Shown piece by piece: positions 33,389 to 42,663 of a stretch of DNA of 62,735 bases. This DNA comes from DAOTVX01 sp034436015. GTDB taxonomy: Bacteria; Chloroflexota; Anaerolineae; Anaerolineales; Villigracilaceae. The position numbers and the translations under genes were made by a program. The DNA lies in NCBI GenBank assembly GCA_034436015.1, contig DAOTWG010000024.1, positions 1 through 62,735 of the forward strand. The letters are read 5' to 3'. Numbering within the stretch: position 1 is the stretch's first letter; each line of letters opens with the position of its first letter. The notes under the pieces are model-generated. The model was not told the origin of the DNA. It made no database searches and saw nothing but the letters and a program-made list of their open reading frames with translations.

Positions 33389-34486
33389 ATGTCCCGCATT
33401 GCTTTGTTCTTTTCCTCTTTGCGCGTCGGCGGCGTCGAGCGCGTGATGCTCAATCTGGCGCGTGGCCTGCTCGCGCGCGGCATCGAGGTGGATTTGGTGC
33501 CCGTGCAGGCGCGAGGCCCCTTGCTCCCCTATGTTCCCTCCGAAGCGCGCCTGATTGACCTGGCAGCCAAACGCACCTTGCTGGCCCTGCGCCCCCTCGT
33601 GAAGTACTTGAAAACCGAACGCCCCATGGCCTTGTTATCGGCGCAAACGCACAACAACGTCCTGGCTATTTGGGCGCGCCGCCTGACTGGAATTCCTCTT
33701 CGGTTGGTGGTTAGTGAACATATAAACATCCAGGAAGTCGCAACTCGCACCAAAGGCCGGGAGAGGTTGCGCCCCCTCGCCGCGCGGCTATTCTATCCTC
33801 AGGCCGATGCTATTGTGGCTGTGTCTTGGGGCGTAGCCCAGGCTTTGCGACGAGTGATGCGCCCTCCGACGAACAAGATCTCGGTCATCTACAATCCAGC
33901 GGTTACGCCAGAGTTGATGGCCCTCGCCCAGCAACCGCTGCACCACCCTTGGTTCGCGGCAGGAGAGCCGCCAGTTGTTTTGGCAGTTGGCCGGCTGGCA
34001 CCCTTAAAGGATTATCCGACTCTGCTGCGCGCCTTCGCGCGCATGCGAGCGCGAAGGCCGGCGCGCCTTCTTATCCTGGGGGAGGGAGAACAACGGAAAG
34101 CGCTGGAATGCTTGACGACGCAGTTGGGCATAGCGGAACATGTCGCCATGCCGGGCTTCGATCCCAATCCCTATCGTTTCATGGCGCGTTGCCAGGTATT
34201 CGTTCTTTCATCGGCCTGGGAGGGTTTCTCGGTAGTAACTGCCGAGGCGTTAGCCTGCGGCGCGCAAGTTGTCGCAACCGATTGCCCCAGCGGACCGGCA
34301 GAGATTCTGGAAAACGGCAAATACGGTCGCCTTGTCCCACGAGGAGATGATATTGCCCTGGCAGCTGCTATAGAAGAGGCCCTGGATCATCCGTTGCCGC
34401 CTGAAATGCTCAAAGCCCGCGCCGCGTGTTTTTCGGTGGCAGCGATTACCGATCAATACATCAAAGTATTGCTGGAGGAAGGGTAA
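33389..34486 (+). CDS. Family 4 glycosyltransferase
   Basis: 365 residues, GT-B fold. The ATG at 33389 (behind AGAAGG) is preferred over an in-frame TTG at 33374 that lies within the sulfotransferase gene. The N-terminal domain has SLRVGGVERVMLNLARGL. The C-terminal domain has VVLAVGRLAPLKDYPTLLRAF and the EX7E motif region SAWEGFSVVTAEALACG, then TDCPSGPAEIL. It resembles N-acetylgalactosamine- or glucosyl-transferases of polysaccharide clusters. It is coupled to the next gene (2 nt gap). Confidence 0.92.
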   Translation: MSRIALFFSSLRVGGVERVMLNLARGLLARGIEVDLVPVQARGPLLPYVPSEARLIDLAAKRTLLALRPLVKYLKTERPMALLSAQTHNNVLAIWARRLTGIPLRLVVSEHINIQEVATRTKGRERLRPLAARLFYPQADAIVAVSWGVAQALRRVMRPPTNKISVIYNPAVTPELMALAQQPLHHPWFAAGEPPVVLAVGRLAPLKDYPTLLRAFARMRARRPARLLILGEGEQRKALECLTTQLGIAEHVAMPGFDPNPYRFMARCQVFVLSSAWEGFSVVTAEALACGAQVVATDCPSGPAEILENGKYGRLVPRGDDIALAAAIEEALDHPLPPEMLKARAACFSVAAITDQYIKVLLEEG

Positions 34487-34488
34487 CT

Positions 34489-35592
34489 ATGCGGCTGCTC
34501 TACGTTATTACCGATCTTGATGTTGGCGGCGCGGAGAACCAGGTGACGCAACTGGCAATCACACTGCGGCGGCGCGGTTGGGAGGTGCGGCTGGTTTCCA
34601 TGCTGCCGCCAAAGGCGTTCACGGCTGAGCTGAGTCGAGGAAGCGTGGAAATCTCTCATTTAGGAATGCGGCCCGGCATTCCTGATCCTCGTGCTATCTT
34701 GCACCTGGCGCGCCTGATTCGTCAATGGCGCCCTGATGTCGTACACAGTCACATGGTTCATGCCAATTTGCTGAGTCGGGTAACTCGTATCATTACCCCT
34801 ATGCCGGTCTTGATCTGTACAGCTCGCAGTACCAATGAGGGAAGACTTTGGCGCGCGGCAGCCTACCGTCTGACCGACGGCCTGTGTGAATTAACGACTC
34901 ACGTCAGTCGGGCCGGAGCAGAGCGAGCGGTACGGATCGGCGCGATCCCCGCTCGGAAGGTGCGCGTCATCCCAAACGGCATAGATACGAATCGCTTTCG
35001 ACCAGACGCGGCTGCCCGGGCGCGCTTGCGCGACGAACTCGGCCTCGGCGAGCGCTTTGTCTGGCTGGCGGTAGGGCGATTCGCGCCTCCAAAAGACTAC
35101 CCCACGATGTTGCAAGCCTTCGCTCTTGCGCGCAAACACACGGAAAGCCTTCTCCTCATTGCCGGTCAAGGGCCTCTGCAAGAAGAATGCCTTCAGCTGG
35201 CCAAGGAACTCAACGTGGCAGAGGCTGTGCATTTTCTAGGCGTGCGCAACGATATCCCCGATTTGATGAACGCGGCGGACGCTTTCCTGATGTCTTCATT
35301 GTGGGAAGGGATGCCAACAGCAGTGTTGGAAGCGGCCGCGTGTGGTCTGCCTATTGTAGCGACTAATGTGGGCGGCATTCCTGAGATTCTGCCTCCAGAG
35401 GCACAGAAATACCTGACCTCTCCCCAGGATCCACGGGCTCTGAGCGCACTGATGATAGAATTGGTAAACTTGCAACCTCAGCAACGACGAGAGCTAGGCC
35501 TTTCGAATCGCGAGTATGTTAAAATGCATTATAGTCTGGAGATCATTGCGAATCGTTGGGAAAATCTCTACAAGGAGTTCTTGAGTAGATAA
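34489..35592 (+). CDS. Family 4 glycosyltransferase
   Basis: 367 residues from the ATG at 34489, which follows GGAGGAAGGG. GT-B fold: YVITDLDVGGAENQVTQLA at the N-terminus, HSHMVHANLL, the linker VIPNGIDTNRF, AVGRFAPPKDYPTMLQAF, and the EX7E region SSLWEGMPTAVLEAAACG with VGGIPEIL. It probably extends the same polymer as its neighbour. The donor sugar cannot be told. A 343-nt non-coding stretch with inverted repeats follows. Confidence 0.92.
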   Translation: MRLLYVITDLDVGGAENQVTQLAITLRRRGWEVRLVSMLPPKAFTAELSRGSVEISHLGMRPGIPDPRAILHLARLIRQWRPDVVHSHMVHANLLSRVTRIITPMPVLICTARSTNEGRLWRAAAYRLTDGLCELTTHVSRAGAERAVRIGAIPARKVRVIPNGIDTNRFRPDAAARARLRDELGLGERFVWLAVGRFAPPKDYPTMLQAFALARKHTESLLLIAGQGPLQEECLQLAKELNVAEAVHFLGVRNDIPDLMNAADAFLMSSLWEGMPTAVLEAAACGLPIVATNVGGIPEILPPEAQKYLTSPQDPRALSALMIELVNLQPQQRRELGLSNREYVKMHYSLEIIANRWENLYKEFLSR

Positions 35593-35935
35593 CACGAGCG
35601 CAAATCGCCTCTCTGGAACGCCGGCCGGCGGTTTTGCTTCCACCTTGTTCCTTATTCGCCGGCTTCCTCGCCACCATAGGCTCGTCCGCGCAACGTGTTC
35701 TCGGCCTGGTAGGCAGAAAAGGGTTTATGTAGACCAGACAAGGCCCGCACATAATGAGGCCTTTAGGTTATCGTTGTTCTATACGATGCCCCGCTACGTT
35801 TATCACGATGCTGTTGTCACGATCGTTACGTTGTATCGTTCCTAAGACAGATTGTCTCACCTCAACACGTAGCGCTAGAAACGATACAACGGGGAAAGTC
35901 ATACACTCGACGCAAGATTGTTGGAGCGAATCGGT
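35593..35935. other. 343-nt intergenic stretch with inverted repeats
   Basis: No convincing gene is seen. It holds a terminator-like hairpin (AAGGCC near 35739 with GGCCTT, 12-nt loop) and a 12-bp inverted repeat described separately. It may carry the promoter for the AT-richer second half of the glycan cluster. Confidence 0.4.
35829..35891. repeat. 12-bp perfect inverted repeat with 39-nt interior
   Basis: CGTTGTATCGTT at 35829-35840 is the reverse complement of AACGATACAACG at 35880-35891. A smaller hairpin (AGACA-GAT-TGTCT) lies inside. It could be a regulatory RNA structure, a protein-binding site or the ends of a decayed small element. Confidence 0.55.
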
Positions 35936-37066
35936 TTGAAGGTCGTGCTGTTTGCCAACACGGACTGGTACTTGTACAACTATCGTCTCTGCCTCGCTTA
36001 TGCTTTGCGCGAGCAAGGCGACGAAGTCGTCCTGATTTCACCGGGAGGACGCTATGCGCCCCATTTCCAAGCCCAAGGCTTCCACTGGATAGACATCTCT
36101 TTGAAACGGCGGAACCTCAACCCTTTCAACGAAGCATCCACCCTCATTCAATTAGGCAAAATTTACGCTCGCGAACAGCCAGACATTGTGCATCACTTCA
36201 CAGCAAAATGCGTCCTGTATGGTTCGCTCGTCGCTCGGTGCTTGCGAGTGCCCTGCGTGATCAACTCGATAACCGGACTAGGATATGTCTTTGCCGAAGG
36301 GGGGTGGAAACGTCGCTGGCTGCAGAGCCCTATGAAAGCTTTATACCGGCTGGCCCTCGGTAAAACGTGGGTCATATTTCAGAACCCGGACGATCGGGCT
36401 TTGTTCCTCAAAAATCGCTTAGTAGATTCGGAGCGAACAACATTAATAGGCGGCTCGGGGGTGGATATTCATTACTTCACACCCCTCCCCTGGCCCCAAG
36501 GCACTCCGGTGGTTATCCTGCCGGCTCGTTTGCTTTGGGATAAAGGGATCGGAGAATTCGTAGAGGCGGCCAGACAGTTGCGATCGCGGGGGCATCAAGC
36601 GCGCTTCGTTTTGGTTGGAGAAAGCGACGATCAGAATCCTGCCGCAGTACCGGCACATCAACTCCGATCTTGGGTGCAGGAAGGCGTGATAGAATGGTAC
36701 GGCTGGCAGGAGAACATGAAAGAAACCTACGCGCAAGCGACGGTTGTATGTCTTCCTTCTTACCGCGAAGGTCTGCCGAGGACACTCTTGGAGGCTTCCG
36801 CCTGCGGGCGACCCATTGTTGCCGCCGATGTTCCAGGTTGTCGGGAAGCCGTTCGCCACGGTGAAAACGGTTTACTGGTACCCGCGCGCAATGCGTCCGC
36901 TTTAGCCAATGCGTTACATGACCTATTAAGCAACCCCTCCCTCTGCAAAAAAATGGGAGCCAGAGGACGAGAAATAGTCGAGCAGGAATTCTCCTCCGAG
37001 GTAATCATTGCGCAAACGCTGTCGCTATACAAGACCGGCCTTCAACAGGGAAAGGTCGTGTTATGA
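35936..37066 (+). CDS. Family 4 glycosyltransferase (WbpJ/PglA-like)
   Basis: 376 residues. The start is taken as TTG at 35936 because it yields MKVVLFANTDWYLYNYRL, a typical beginning for this family, and GGAG lies 10 nt upstream; TTG at 35918 is the alternative. The C-terminal domain contains VVILPARLLWDKGIGEFVEAA, the EX7E-type SYREGLPRTLLEASACGRP and VPGCREAVRHGENG. It resembles enzymes adding N-acetylgalactosamine or bacillosamine-related sugars to lipid carriers. The stop overlaps the start of the WecA-like gene (ATGA). Confidence 0.92.
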   Translation: MKVVLFANTDWYLYNYRLCLAYALREQGDEVVLISPGGRYAPHFQAQGFHWIDISLKRRNLNPFNEASTLIQLGKIYAREQPDIVHHFTAKCVLYGSLVARCLRVPCVINSITGLGYVFAEGGWKRRWLQSPMKALYRLALGKTWVIFQNPDDRALFLKNRLVDSERTTLIGGSGVDIHYFTPLPWPQGTPVVILPARLLWDKGIGEFVEAARQLRSRGHQARFVLVGESDDQNPAAVPAHQLRSWVQEGVIEWYGWQENMKETYAQATVVCLPSYREGLPRTLLEASACGRPIVAADVPGCREAVRHGENGLLVPARNASALANALHDLLSNPSLCKKMGARGREIVEQEFSSEVIIAQTLSLYKTGLQQGKVVL

Positions 37067-38124
37067 TACCGTTGGCCCAAGTAGTCAACTTGTTCGCAGT
37101 TATCCTAATCAGCTTGCTCCTTACAGTGCTGATGAATCCCCTTTCAATTTGGCTTACACGAAGAGCTGGACTGCTTGATATACCCGGGAAAGCCTCTCAT
37201 AAGCAACACAACCGACCTACTCCTCTAGCAGGGGGCATAACTCTCTTTCTCGTCGGCCTTCTCCTGACCGCTCTCTTTCGGCTATGGCATAGACCCTACA
37301 TAAGCCTTTGGCTAGCAGCAACCATTATCTTCTTATTTGGTATGTGGGATGATGCGAAGGGTCTGTCAGCACTACCGAAGTTACTCGGGCAGGTGCTCGC
37401 CTCGTGTATTTTGATAGCTTCGGGTGTCTCTGTCCAATTTTTGACAAAATTCTCGCTGCCCATTGAAGAACCTTTGCTCTCTCTCTTGGGATATGGACTA
37501 ACCGTACTATGGTTAACTGGCGTGACAAATGCCATGAATCTCGTAGACAGTATGGATGGCCTAGCTGCCGGCATCAGCAGTATAGCCTTTGCCTTCTTTA
37601 TGGGGATGGCGCTTGTTGCTCAACAGGTAGAGCTATCCTTGTTTAGCGGCTTGATATTGGGGATTGGGATTGGATTGTATCTTTTCAATGTGACGCCGGC
37701 GTGGCTTTTCCTCGGCGATTCGGGCGCTCAAACTCTGGGTTTTCTTCTCGCAGCCGTTGCGATTTTATACAACCCGGTTCAACCCCCTCAAGCTTCCTCC
37801 TGGTTCATTCCGATTATGGTTTTGGGGATTCCACTTTTTGACACCCTGCTGGTTGTAGTCTCGCGCCTGCTTCATCGTCGGCCCGTATTCCAGGCGGATC
37901 GCGCCCATACGTATCACCATCTTCTACACCTGGGACTGAGTCCAGTTCAGGCAGTAACTATCCTTCACGCAACATCTCTTCTCCTAAGCTTGTTAGCATT
38001 CATTGCTCTGTCCTTACCTCCTCTTGTAGCTAACTTGATCTTTTGGGCAACCGTCTGTTTCGGAATAGGTTTGCTGACTTTTTTTGTTCAACGAGACCCC
38101 CTAAAAGCCAATCAGAAAAGGTAA
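37063..38124 (+). CDS. WecA/TagO-like undecaprenyl-phosphate sugar-1-phosphate transferase
   Basis: 353 residues with about ten membrane segments. Polyprenyl-phosphate transferase motifs: DIPGKASHKQHNRPTPLAGG, FGMWDDAKGL (metal DD), NAMNLVDSMDGLAAG, LFLGDSGAQTLGF, and the RRPVFQADRAHTYHHLLHLG loop with HxHH-like histidines. It starts glycan synthesis by placing GlcNAc-1-phosphate or a similar group on undecaprenyl phosphate. Base composition is AT-richer than the housekeeping parts of the window. It overlaps the previous glycosyltransferase by 4 nt. Confidence 0.93.
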   Translation: MIPLAQVVNLFAVILISLLLTVLMNPLSIWLTRRAGLLDIPGKASHKQHNRPTPLAGGITLFLVGLLLTALFRLWHRPYISLWLAATIIFLFGMWDDAKGLSALPKLLGQVLASCILIASGVSVQFLTKFSLPIEEPLLSLLGYGLTVLWLTGVTNAMNLVDSMDGLAAGISSIAFAFFMGMALVAQQVELSLFSGLILGIGIGLYLFNVTPAWLFLGDSGAQTLGFLLAAVAILYNPVQPPQASSWFIPIMVLGIPLFDTLLVVVSRLLHRRPVFQADRAHTYHHLLHLGLSPVQAVTILHATSLLLSLLAFIALSLPPLVANLIFWATVCFGIGLLTFFVQRDPLKANQKR

Positions 38125-38130
38125 TCTCGT

Positions 38131-38937
38131 GTGAGAGAATTTTCGATTTCCGAGTTATCCCAAACTATTCTCAAAAAATGGTGGCTCATTGTATTGTTTA
38201 CAAGTATGGGCGGCTTCGTAGGGACGCTTTTTCATTCCTTGCGCCCCCCTGTATACGAAGCCAAAACCAGGCTAGTGGTCAACCTGGATGTGACCAAGTA
38301 TCGACTGACGCCCAGCGAAGAAAGTCGTGTTATGGATGCCATTGTTGCAATCGTGAATTCGTCGGAGGTACAAGAGAGAGTTGTTGCCACAGCGCGCTCG
38401 TCGTTTGGTTACTCATTAACCCAAGGAGAGTTGCAACGCAAGGCGACGCTAGAACGGGCCCGCCAAGTCTTGGAGATGCGCGTCCGTGATCGCGTTCCTG
38501 CATTCGCCGCAACCCTGGTGAACCTATGGGCGGAAACAGCCTATCAGAAGTTGCTCCAGGCTCAAGAACACGCCGCCGCCGCCGATCAAATCCAGAGACA
38601 ACTGGACGGGTGGTTCGCCTGCCTGCCCGGTTATGTTACCCCTACCCCAGATCCCCAGATGCAGTGCCCATCCCTCGTTCCTGCTTGGAATGAGCAATGC
38701 GAAGGGCATTCCCCTGAAGAAATAGAGGTTGCGATCCTGAGGCTCTCCAACGAGTTAATGATTCAAAGACGCCACAGTCTTGGTCTCGTGTCATTCTTAG
38801 AGTTCACCCCTCCAGAGAAAGCACTCGTGCCTGACACTCCTGCTCTCTATGAAAGGGGAACCACTATTCTGGCCGGCATGGCTATCGGCCTGTTGCTGTC
38901 CATATGGATGGTCTATTTTCTGGCGAGCAAAGCTTAA
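38131..38937 (+). CDS. Wzz-like chain-length/co-polymerase membrane protein
   Basis: 268 residues from a GTG. It has an N-terminal membrane helix (WWLIVLFTSMGGFVGTL, about 17-33), a periplasmic helical region and a C-terminal helix (TILAGMAIGLLLSIWMVYFL, about 245-264). This two-helix hairpin topology and YEAKTRLVV resemble Wzz/GumC proteins, without a tyrosine-kinase domain. A Cys/Pro insert (CLPGYVTPTPDPQMQC) is unusual. It probably sets polymer length with the Wzy-like protein, whose start overlaps its stop by one base (TAATG). Confidence 0.8.
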   Translation: MREFSISELSQTILKKWWLIVLFTSMGGFVGTLFHSLRPPVYEAKTRLVVNLDVTKYRLTPSEESRVMDAIVAIVNSSEVQERVVATARSSFGYSLTQGELQRKATLERARQVLEMRVRDRVPAFAATLVNLWAETAYQKLLQAQEHAAAADQIQRQLDGWFACLPGYVTPTPDPQMQCPSLVPAWNEQCEGHSPEEIEVAILRLSNELMIQRRHSLGLVSFLEFTPPEKALVPDTPALYERGTTILAGMAIGLLLSIWMVYFLASKA

Positions 38938-40454
38938 TGCGTCGAGCCGGCCCATACCTAGCGCGTCTCCTCGATTTTGGTTCTGCGATAGCATGGGGGT
39001 TGTTTCTCCTTTTGTTACCTATTACTAGCCTACCCTTTCTCTCTGAGAGAATAGGGTACACTGTGGTCGCTCCTGCTTCTCTTATCCCCCTGACGTGGTT
39101 GAGCATATGGTTAGTCGCCTATTTGATTAAAGGCGGCAGGGCGCCACGCGAAAGCCTCCCTTTACTCTTCTTTGGCTCGGTGGCGATCATTTCCAGCGCT
39201 GTGGCTTTCTTCACAATAGTTATACCTTCCTACAAAGGCAAAACAACGCTGAGCGAGGCGACCACTGCTCTCGCGACACTGACGGTCGGAGTGGTTTGTT
39301 ATCTGGTAACTGCAAGCCGGCTCTTCCAACAGCCCGCTAGGCTGTCTCTTACTCTTCGGTGGATTTCTTTAGGCGGGGCTCTGACCTTAGTTTGGGCCAC
39401 AGTGCAAGCTGTATACATCTTCCTGCTCGATAGTCGCTTTCCCCATGCCCTCCTAGTATTCCACCGTCTTTTTTCTATCCGGGATTTCTCTCTGAATCGT
39501 ATTACCGGTTTTGCCTATGAACCTTCCTGGTTAGCCCATCAGCTAAACATGTTGTATCTCCCGCTGTGGTTATCTGCAACACTCCACGGCTGGTCAGCGT
39601 TTCCAATCCGCCTAGGTAAATGTAGTATAGAAAACATCCTAGTAGGGATAGGGGGGATAGTAGTTTTGTTATCCTCGCGCATAGGCGCTCTGACTTTCTT
39701 AGCGGTTATCTGTATCGCGGTTGTTCATCATAGCCTTGTCCTTGTACGCAAGGGACAAACGTGGCTAACGGCGCGTGTAGCAGTCCAATCCGTACGCTTA
39801 AAGGACCTCCTTCAAAGGTTCACCAGCGCAGTGTTGACAATGGCTTTATTAGGTTTATACTTTATCGCAACTCTAGGTGTCGTATATGGGTTAGCACACA
39901 TTGATCCTAGATTGGAGCGTCTCATTCAGCTTCCCGCTTGGCTATCCCCCCAGTCATCCTCCCTTAGTCCATATCTTGTCTTCCGCTATCTTGCTTTCGC
40001 CGAGCGTTATCTGTATTGGGTCGTTGGTTGGAGAGTGTTTTCCCTATATCCCATCTTGGGAGTCGGACTAGGGAACTCTGGTTTTTTCTTTCCTACAGTG
40101 CTTCCCACCTACGGCTTGGCCCTCGTGGAAGTTACTGACTATCTCTACCTGTCCCCTTATCTTCCTAACATCAAAAATTTTTGGATTCGCCTGCTGGCCG
40201 AGACCGGCATTGTGGGATTCTCTGCCTTCCTTGCCTGGTATCTCGTGATGTGGACCTCCGCGCGCCTCCTGCGTCGCGAAAGCACACCGCTGTATCGTAT
40301 GGTAGGCTGGGCTGGTCTATTCGTGCTCGTGGCCTTCATCACAGAGGGCTTTAGTGTAGATACCTTTGCTTTACCGTACTTATGGACCTCGCTTGGCATT
40401 GTCAGCGCAACAGCAGCGTTAGCACGAGGCGAGAAAAATTTATCACAGAACTGA
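38937..40454 (+). CDS. O-antigen polymerase/ligase-like membrane protein (Wzy/WaaL type)
   Basis: 505 residues with 10-12 membrane segments. The ATG at 38937 overlaps the TAA of the Wzz-like gene. A large outside loop near the C-terminal half contains YLYWVVGWRVFSLYPILGVGLGNSG in pieces, with the GVGLGNSG motif and NIKNFWIRLLAETGIVG typical of O-antigen ligase-domain proteins. It likely joins repeat units outside the membrane. Codon use is AT-richer than flanking genes. Confidence 0.85.
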   Translation: MRRAGPYLARLLDFGSAIAWGLFLLLLPITSLPFLSERIGYTVVAPASLIPLTWLSIWLVAYLIKGGRAPRESLPLLFFGSVAIISSAVAFFTIVIPSYKGKTTLSEATTALATLTVGVVCYLVTASRLFQQPARLSLTLRWISLGGALTLVWATVQAVYIFLLDSRFPHALLVFHRLFSIRDFSLNRITGFAYEPSWLAHQLNMLYLPLWLSATLHGWSAFPIRLGKCSIENILVGIGGIVVLLSSRIGALTFLAVICIAVVHHSLVLVRKGQTWLTARVAVQSVRLKDLLQRFTSAVLTMALLGLYFIATLGVVYGLAHIDPRLERLIQLPAWLSPQSSSLSPYLVFRYLAFAERYLYWVVGWRVFSLYPILGVGLGNSGFFFPTVLPTYGLALVEVTDYLYLSPYLPNIKNFWIRLLAETGIVGFSAFLAWYLVMWTSARLLRRESTPLYRMVGWAGLFVLVAFITEGFSVDTFALPYLWTSLGIVSATAALARGEKNLSQN

Positions 40455-40476
40455 TACTATTTGGAGTTGACCAATA

Positions 40477-41280
40477 ATGTACGATGTCATCGATGTTTCT
40501 CTCGGTAATTTGAGTCGTTTATATCAATATAAACTGCAAGGGCTCTACAAGGCCAACTTCAACCTTAAAGGCTTTGCATACCCTTGGTTGCTCAGTTCGC
40601 ATCAATGGCAACCTAACGAGAAAGTGCTGGACGTGGGAGCAGCTTATTCTCCTCTGCCTATGCATATCCAGGAAACGTACGGATGTGAGGTGTGGGTAGC
40701 AGATGACTATGGGATGCAAAGCGACGAACCGTTCTGGATGCGTGGTCAATCTCCTCAAGAACATATTCGCAGCCATCCTAATATCAAATTCGTTTTAGAA
40801 CGCCTAGGTAATCCCGCTCAATCCAGCTTGCCTTCCAATTACTTTGATGTTGTTTACAGCCTTTCAACCCTTGAACATGTACCAACGTACCTCCTGCCAG
40901 CAGTGTGGCAGCATATGGACGCTTTACTCAGACCAGGTGGAGAAATGCTTCACTCGGTGGATCTCGCCTTCCCTTCCAATCGCGGTCTGAAGAAGGTCAT
41001 AGGCGCCATCTTGTTCGACTCGTTCTACGCCCTAGCACCGCGATCGCTGCGAATCCGATGGGGAATGGCCACACCTCGCGCTTACCTCCGTCTTGTTTTC
41101 CAGGCGCTCAACATACGTTACCGGCTAGATAAGAGTCTTTCCGTGTTGAACATGATTCTGAACCCGGATATCTTGTCAGAAGGATATGAGATAGGCCTGA
41201 ATCGAATTCTCAAGGACAAATGGACTGACTACAAATACCGACGCGTAGCCACCTTACTTATCCACTTGAAGAAGCAATAA
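40477..41280 (+). CDS. Class I SAM-dependent methyltransferase
   Basis: 267 residues. The SAM-binding motif I is VLDVGAAYSPLP at about residues 49-60. A VWVADDYG acidic-loop segment follows, then FDVVYSLSTLEHVPTYLLP (about 126-144) and LRPGGEMLHSVDL. It lies within the glycan cluster and may methylate a sugar. The target cannot be told from sequence. AT-rich composition matches the two genes before it. Confidence 0.85.
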   Translation: MYDVIDVSLGNLSRLYQYKLQGLYKANFNLKGFAYPWLLSSHQWQPNEKVLDVGAAYSPLPMHIQETYGCEVWVADDYGMQSDEPFWMRGQSPQEHIRSHPNIKFVLERLGNPAQSSLPSNYFDVVYSLSTLEHVPTYLLPAVWQHMDALLRPGGEMLHSVDLAFPSNRGLKKVIGAILFDSFYALAPRSLRIRWGMATPRAYLRLVFQALNIRYRLDKSLSVLNMILNPDILSEGYEIGLNRILKDKWTDYKYRRVATLLIHLKKQ

Positions 41281-41298
41281 ACCTTTGAGGGATTTCCC

Positions 41299-42663
41299 TT
41301 GGATCGGGATTCTTGCACCATTGAGGCTAATGCTCTCCTCCATCGTCTCTTTCCTCTCTGTCGCAGCCTGACGGGCGAGGGGGTGCGGCAGACGCTTGCC
41401 ATACTGCGCGAGATTGCCAACTTTGATACGCACGAAGTTCCTTCAGGGACAGTTGCCTATGATTGGGTCGTCCCAGAGGAATGGAACGTTCGGGACGCAT
41501 ACATCGCCGACTCGCGTGGGCGGCGCGTGATTGATTTTCGCCAAAACAACCTCCATCTCGTTGGTTACAGCATTCCCTTTGAAGGAACGTTGACGTTTGA
41601 GGAACTGCGCCCTCACTTACACACTCTGCCCGATCTGCCTCAGGCTATCCCTTACCGCACCAGTTACTACAACCGCGCCTGGGGGTTTTGCCTCTCGCAA
41701 CAGCAATTCGAAGCCTTGGGTCGAAAGGAAAGGTACTTCGTCAAAGTAGATACTACGCTGGCCCCCGGCAGTATGACTTACGGGGAAAGGGTGTTACAGG
41801 GCACTTCCAGTCAGCAGTACTTGATTTCGACATATTGTTGTCATCCCTCGTTGGCCAACGATAATCTCTCCGGCATGGTGCTTTGGGTGTTGCTGTTGCG
41901 CGAACTCAGTCAAAGGCAGTTGCGGCACACGTATTGGTTTCTCATCGCACCAGAAACCATAGGAGCATTGGTCTGGTTGTCCCGTAACGAGTCCACGGCC
42001 AAGAACATCACCGGCGGTTTTCTTTCCTCCACCGTTGCCGGGCCAGGTCCCTTCGGTTACAAATGTACTTTCCTAGGCAATAGCCTTATCGATCGCGTTG
42101 TTCGCCAGACTTTTCGCGAACTGAACCTGGACTACGTCGAATATCCGTTTGATATCAACGGAAGCGACGAACGGCAGTTCTCCGCCCCTGCCTTCCGCAT
42201 ACCCGTAGGAACGATTTGCAAAGACAAGTATTACGAGTATACTTTCTACCACACTTCGCTGGACAACCTTGAATTTATCAGCGCCAACGCGCTTGTTCAA
42301 ACGCTCAAACTCTATCTGTTAGCCATTGAAAAGCTAGAGATGAATCGGATCTACCGCTCCCTTATGCCATATGGAGAACCGATGTTAGGGAAACGAGGCC
42401 TCTATCCGGCGCTGGGAGGAAGTATCAAGCAACAAGCTGCTGACAGATCCATTCCCCATGAAAAGCGCCCCTACGAGATCTCCGAAGAGCGTGTCCTTTA
42501 TGGCAACGAGCTGGATGCCATTCGCTGGCTATTATTCTACAGTGATGGCCACACCTCTCTCTTAGATATTGCAGAGAAAACAGCGCTACCGATGCGACAA
42601 TTGTACGAAACGGCCGAGAAGCTTGTGACGCATCATCTTCTTGCTCCCCAGGAGGAAGAATGA
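41299..42663 (+). CDS. Aminopeptidase-like protein (DUF4910/COG4310 type)
   Basis: 454 residues from a TTG preceded by GAGGG. It matches a family found in surface-polysaccharide clusters: LLHRLFPLCRSLTGEGVRQTL in pieces at the start, DWVVPEEWNVRDAYI, the M28-like zinc segment STYCCHPSLANDNLSGM, APETIGALVWLS and NGSDERQFSAP. The fold is that of a zinc aminopeptidase with a C-terminal winged-helix-like domain (SLLDIAEKTALPM). The substrate is unknown; deacylation of a sugar is one possibility. It overlaps the formyltransferase gene by 4 nt. Confidence 0.85.
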   Translation: MDRDSCTIEANALLHRLFPLCRSLTGEGVRQTLAILREIANFDTHEVPSGTVAYDWVVPEEWNVRDAYIADSRGRRVIDFRQNNLHLVGYSIPFEGTLTFEELRPHLHTLPDLPQAIPYRTSYYNRAWGFCLSQQQFEALGRKERYFVKVDTTLAPGSMTYGERVLQGTSSQQYLISTYCCHPSLANDNLSGMVLWVLLLRELSQRQLRHTYWFLIAPETIGALVWLSRNESTAKNITGGFLSSTVAGPGPFGYKCTFLGNSLIDRVVRQTFRELNLDYVEYPFDINGSDERQFSAPAFRIPVGTICKDKYYEYTFYHTSLDNLEFISANALVQTLKLYLLAIEKLEMNRIYRSLMPYGEPMLGKRGLYPALGGSIKQQAADRSIPHEKRPYEISEERVLYGNELDAIRWLLFYSDGHTSLLDIAEKTALPMRQLYETAEKLVTHHLLAPQEEE

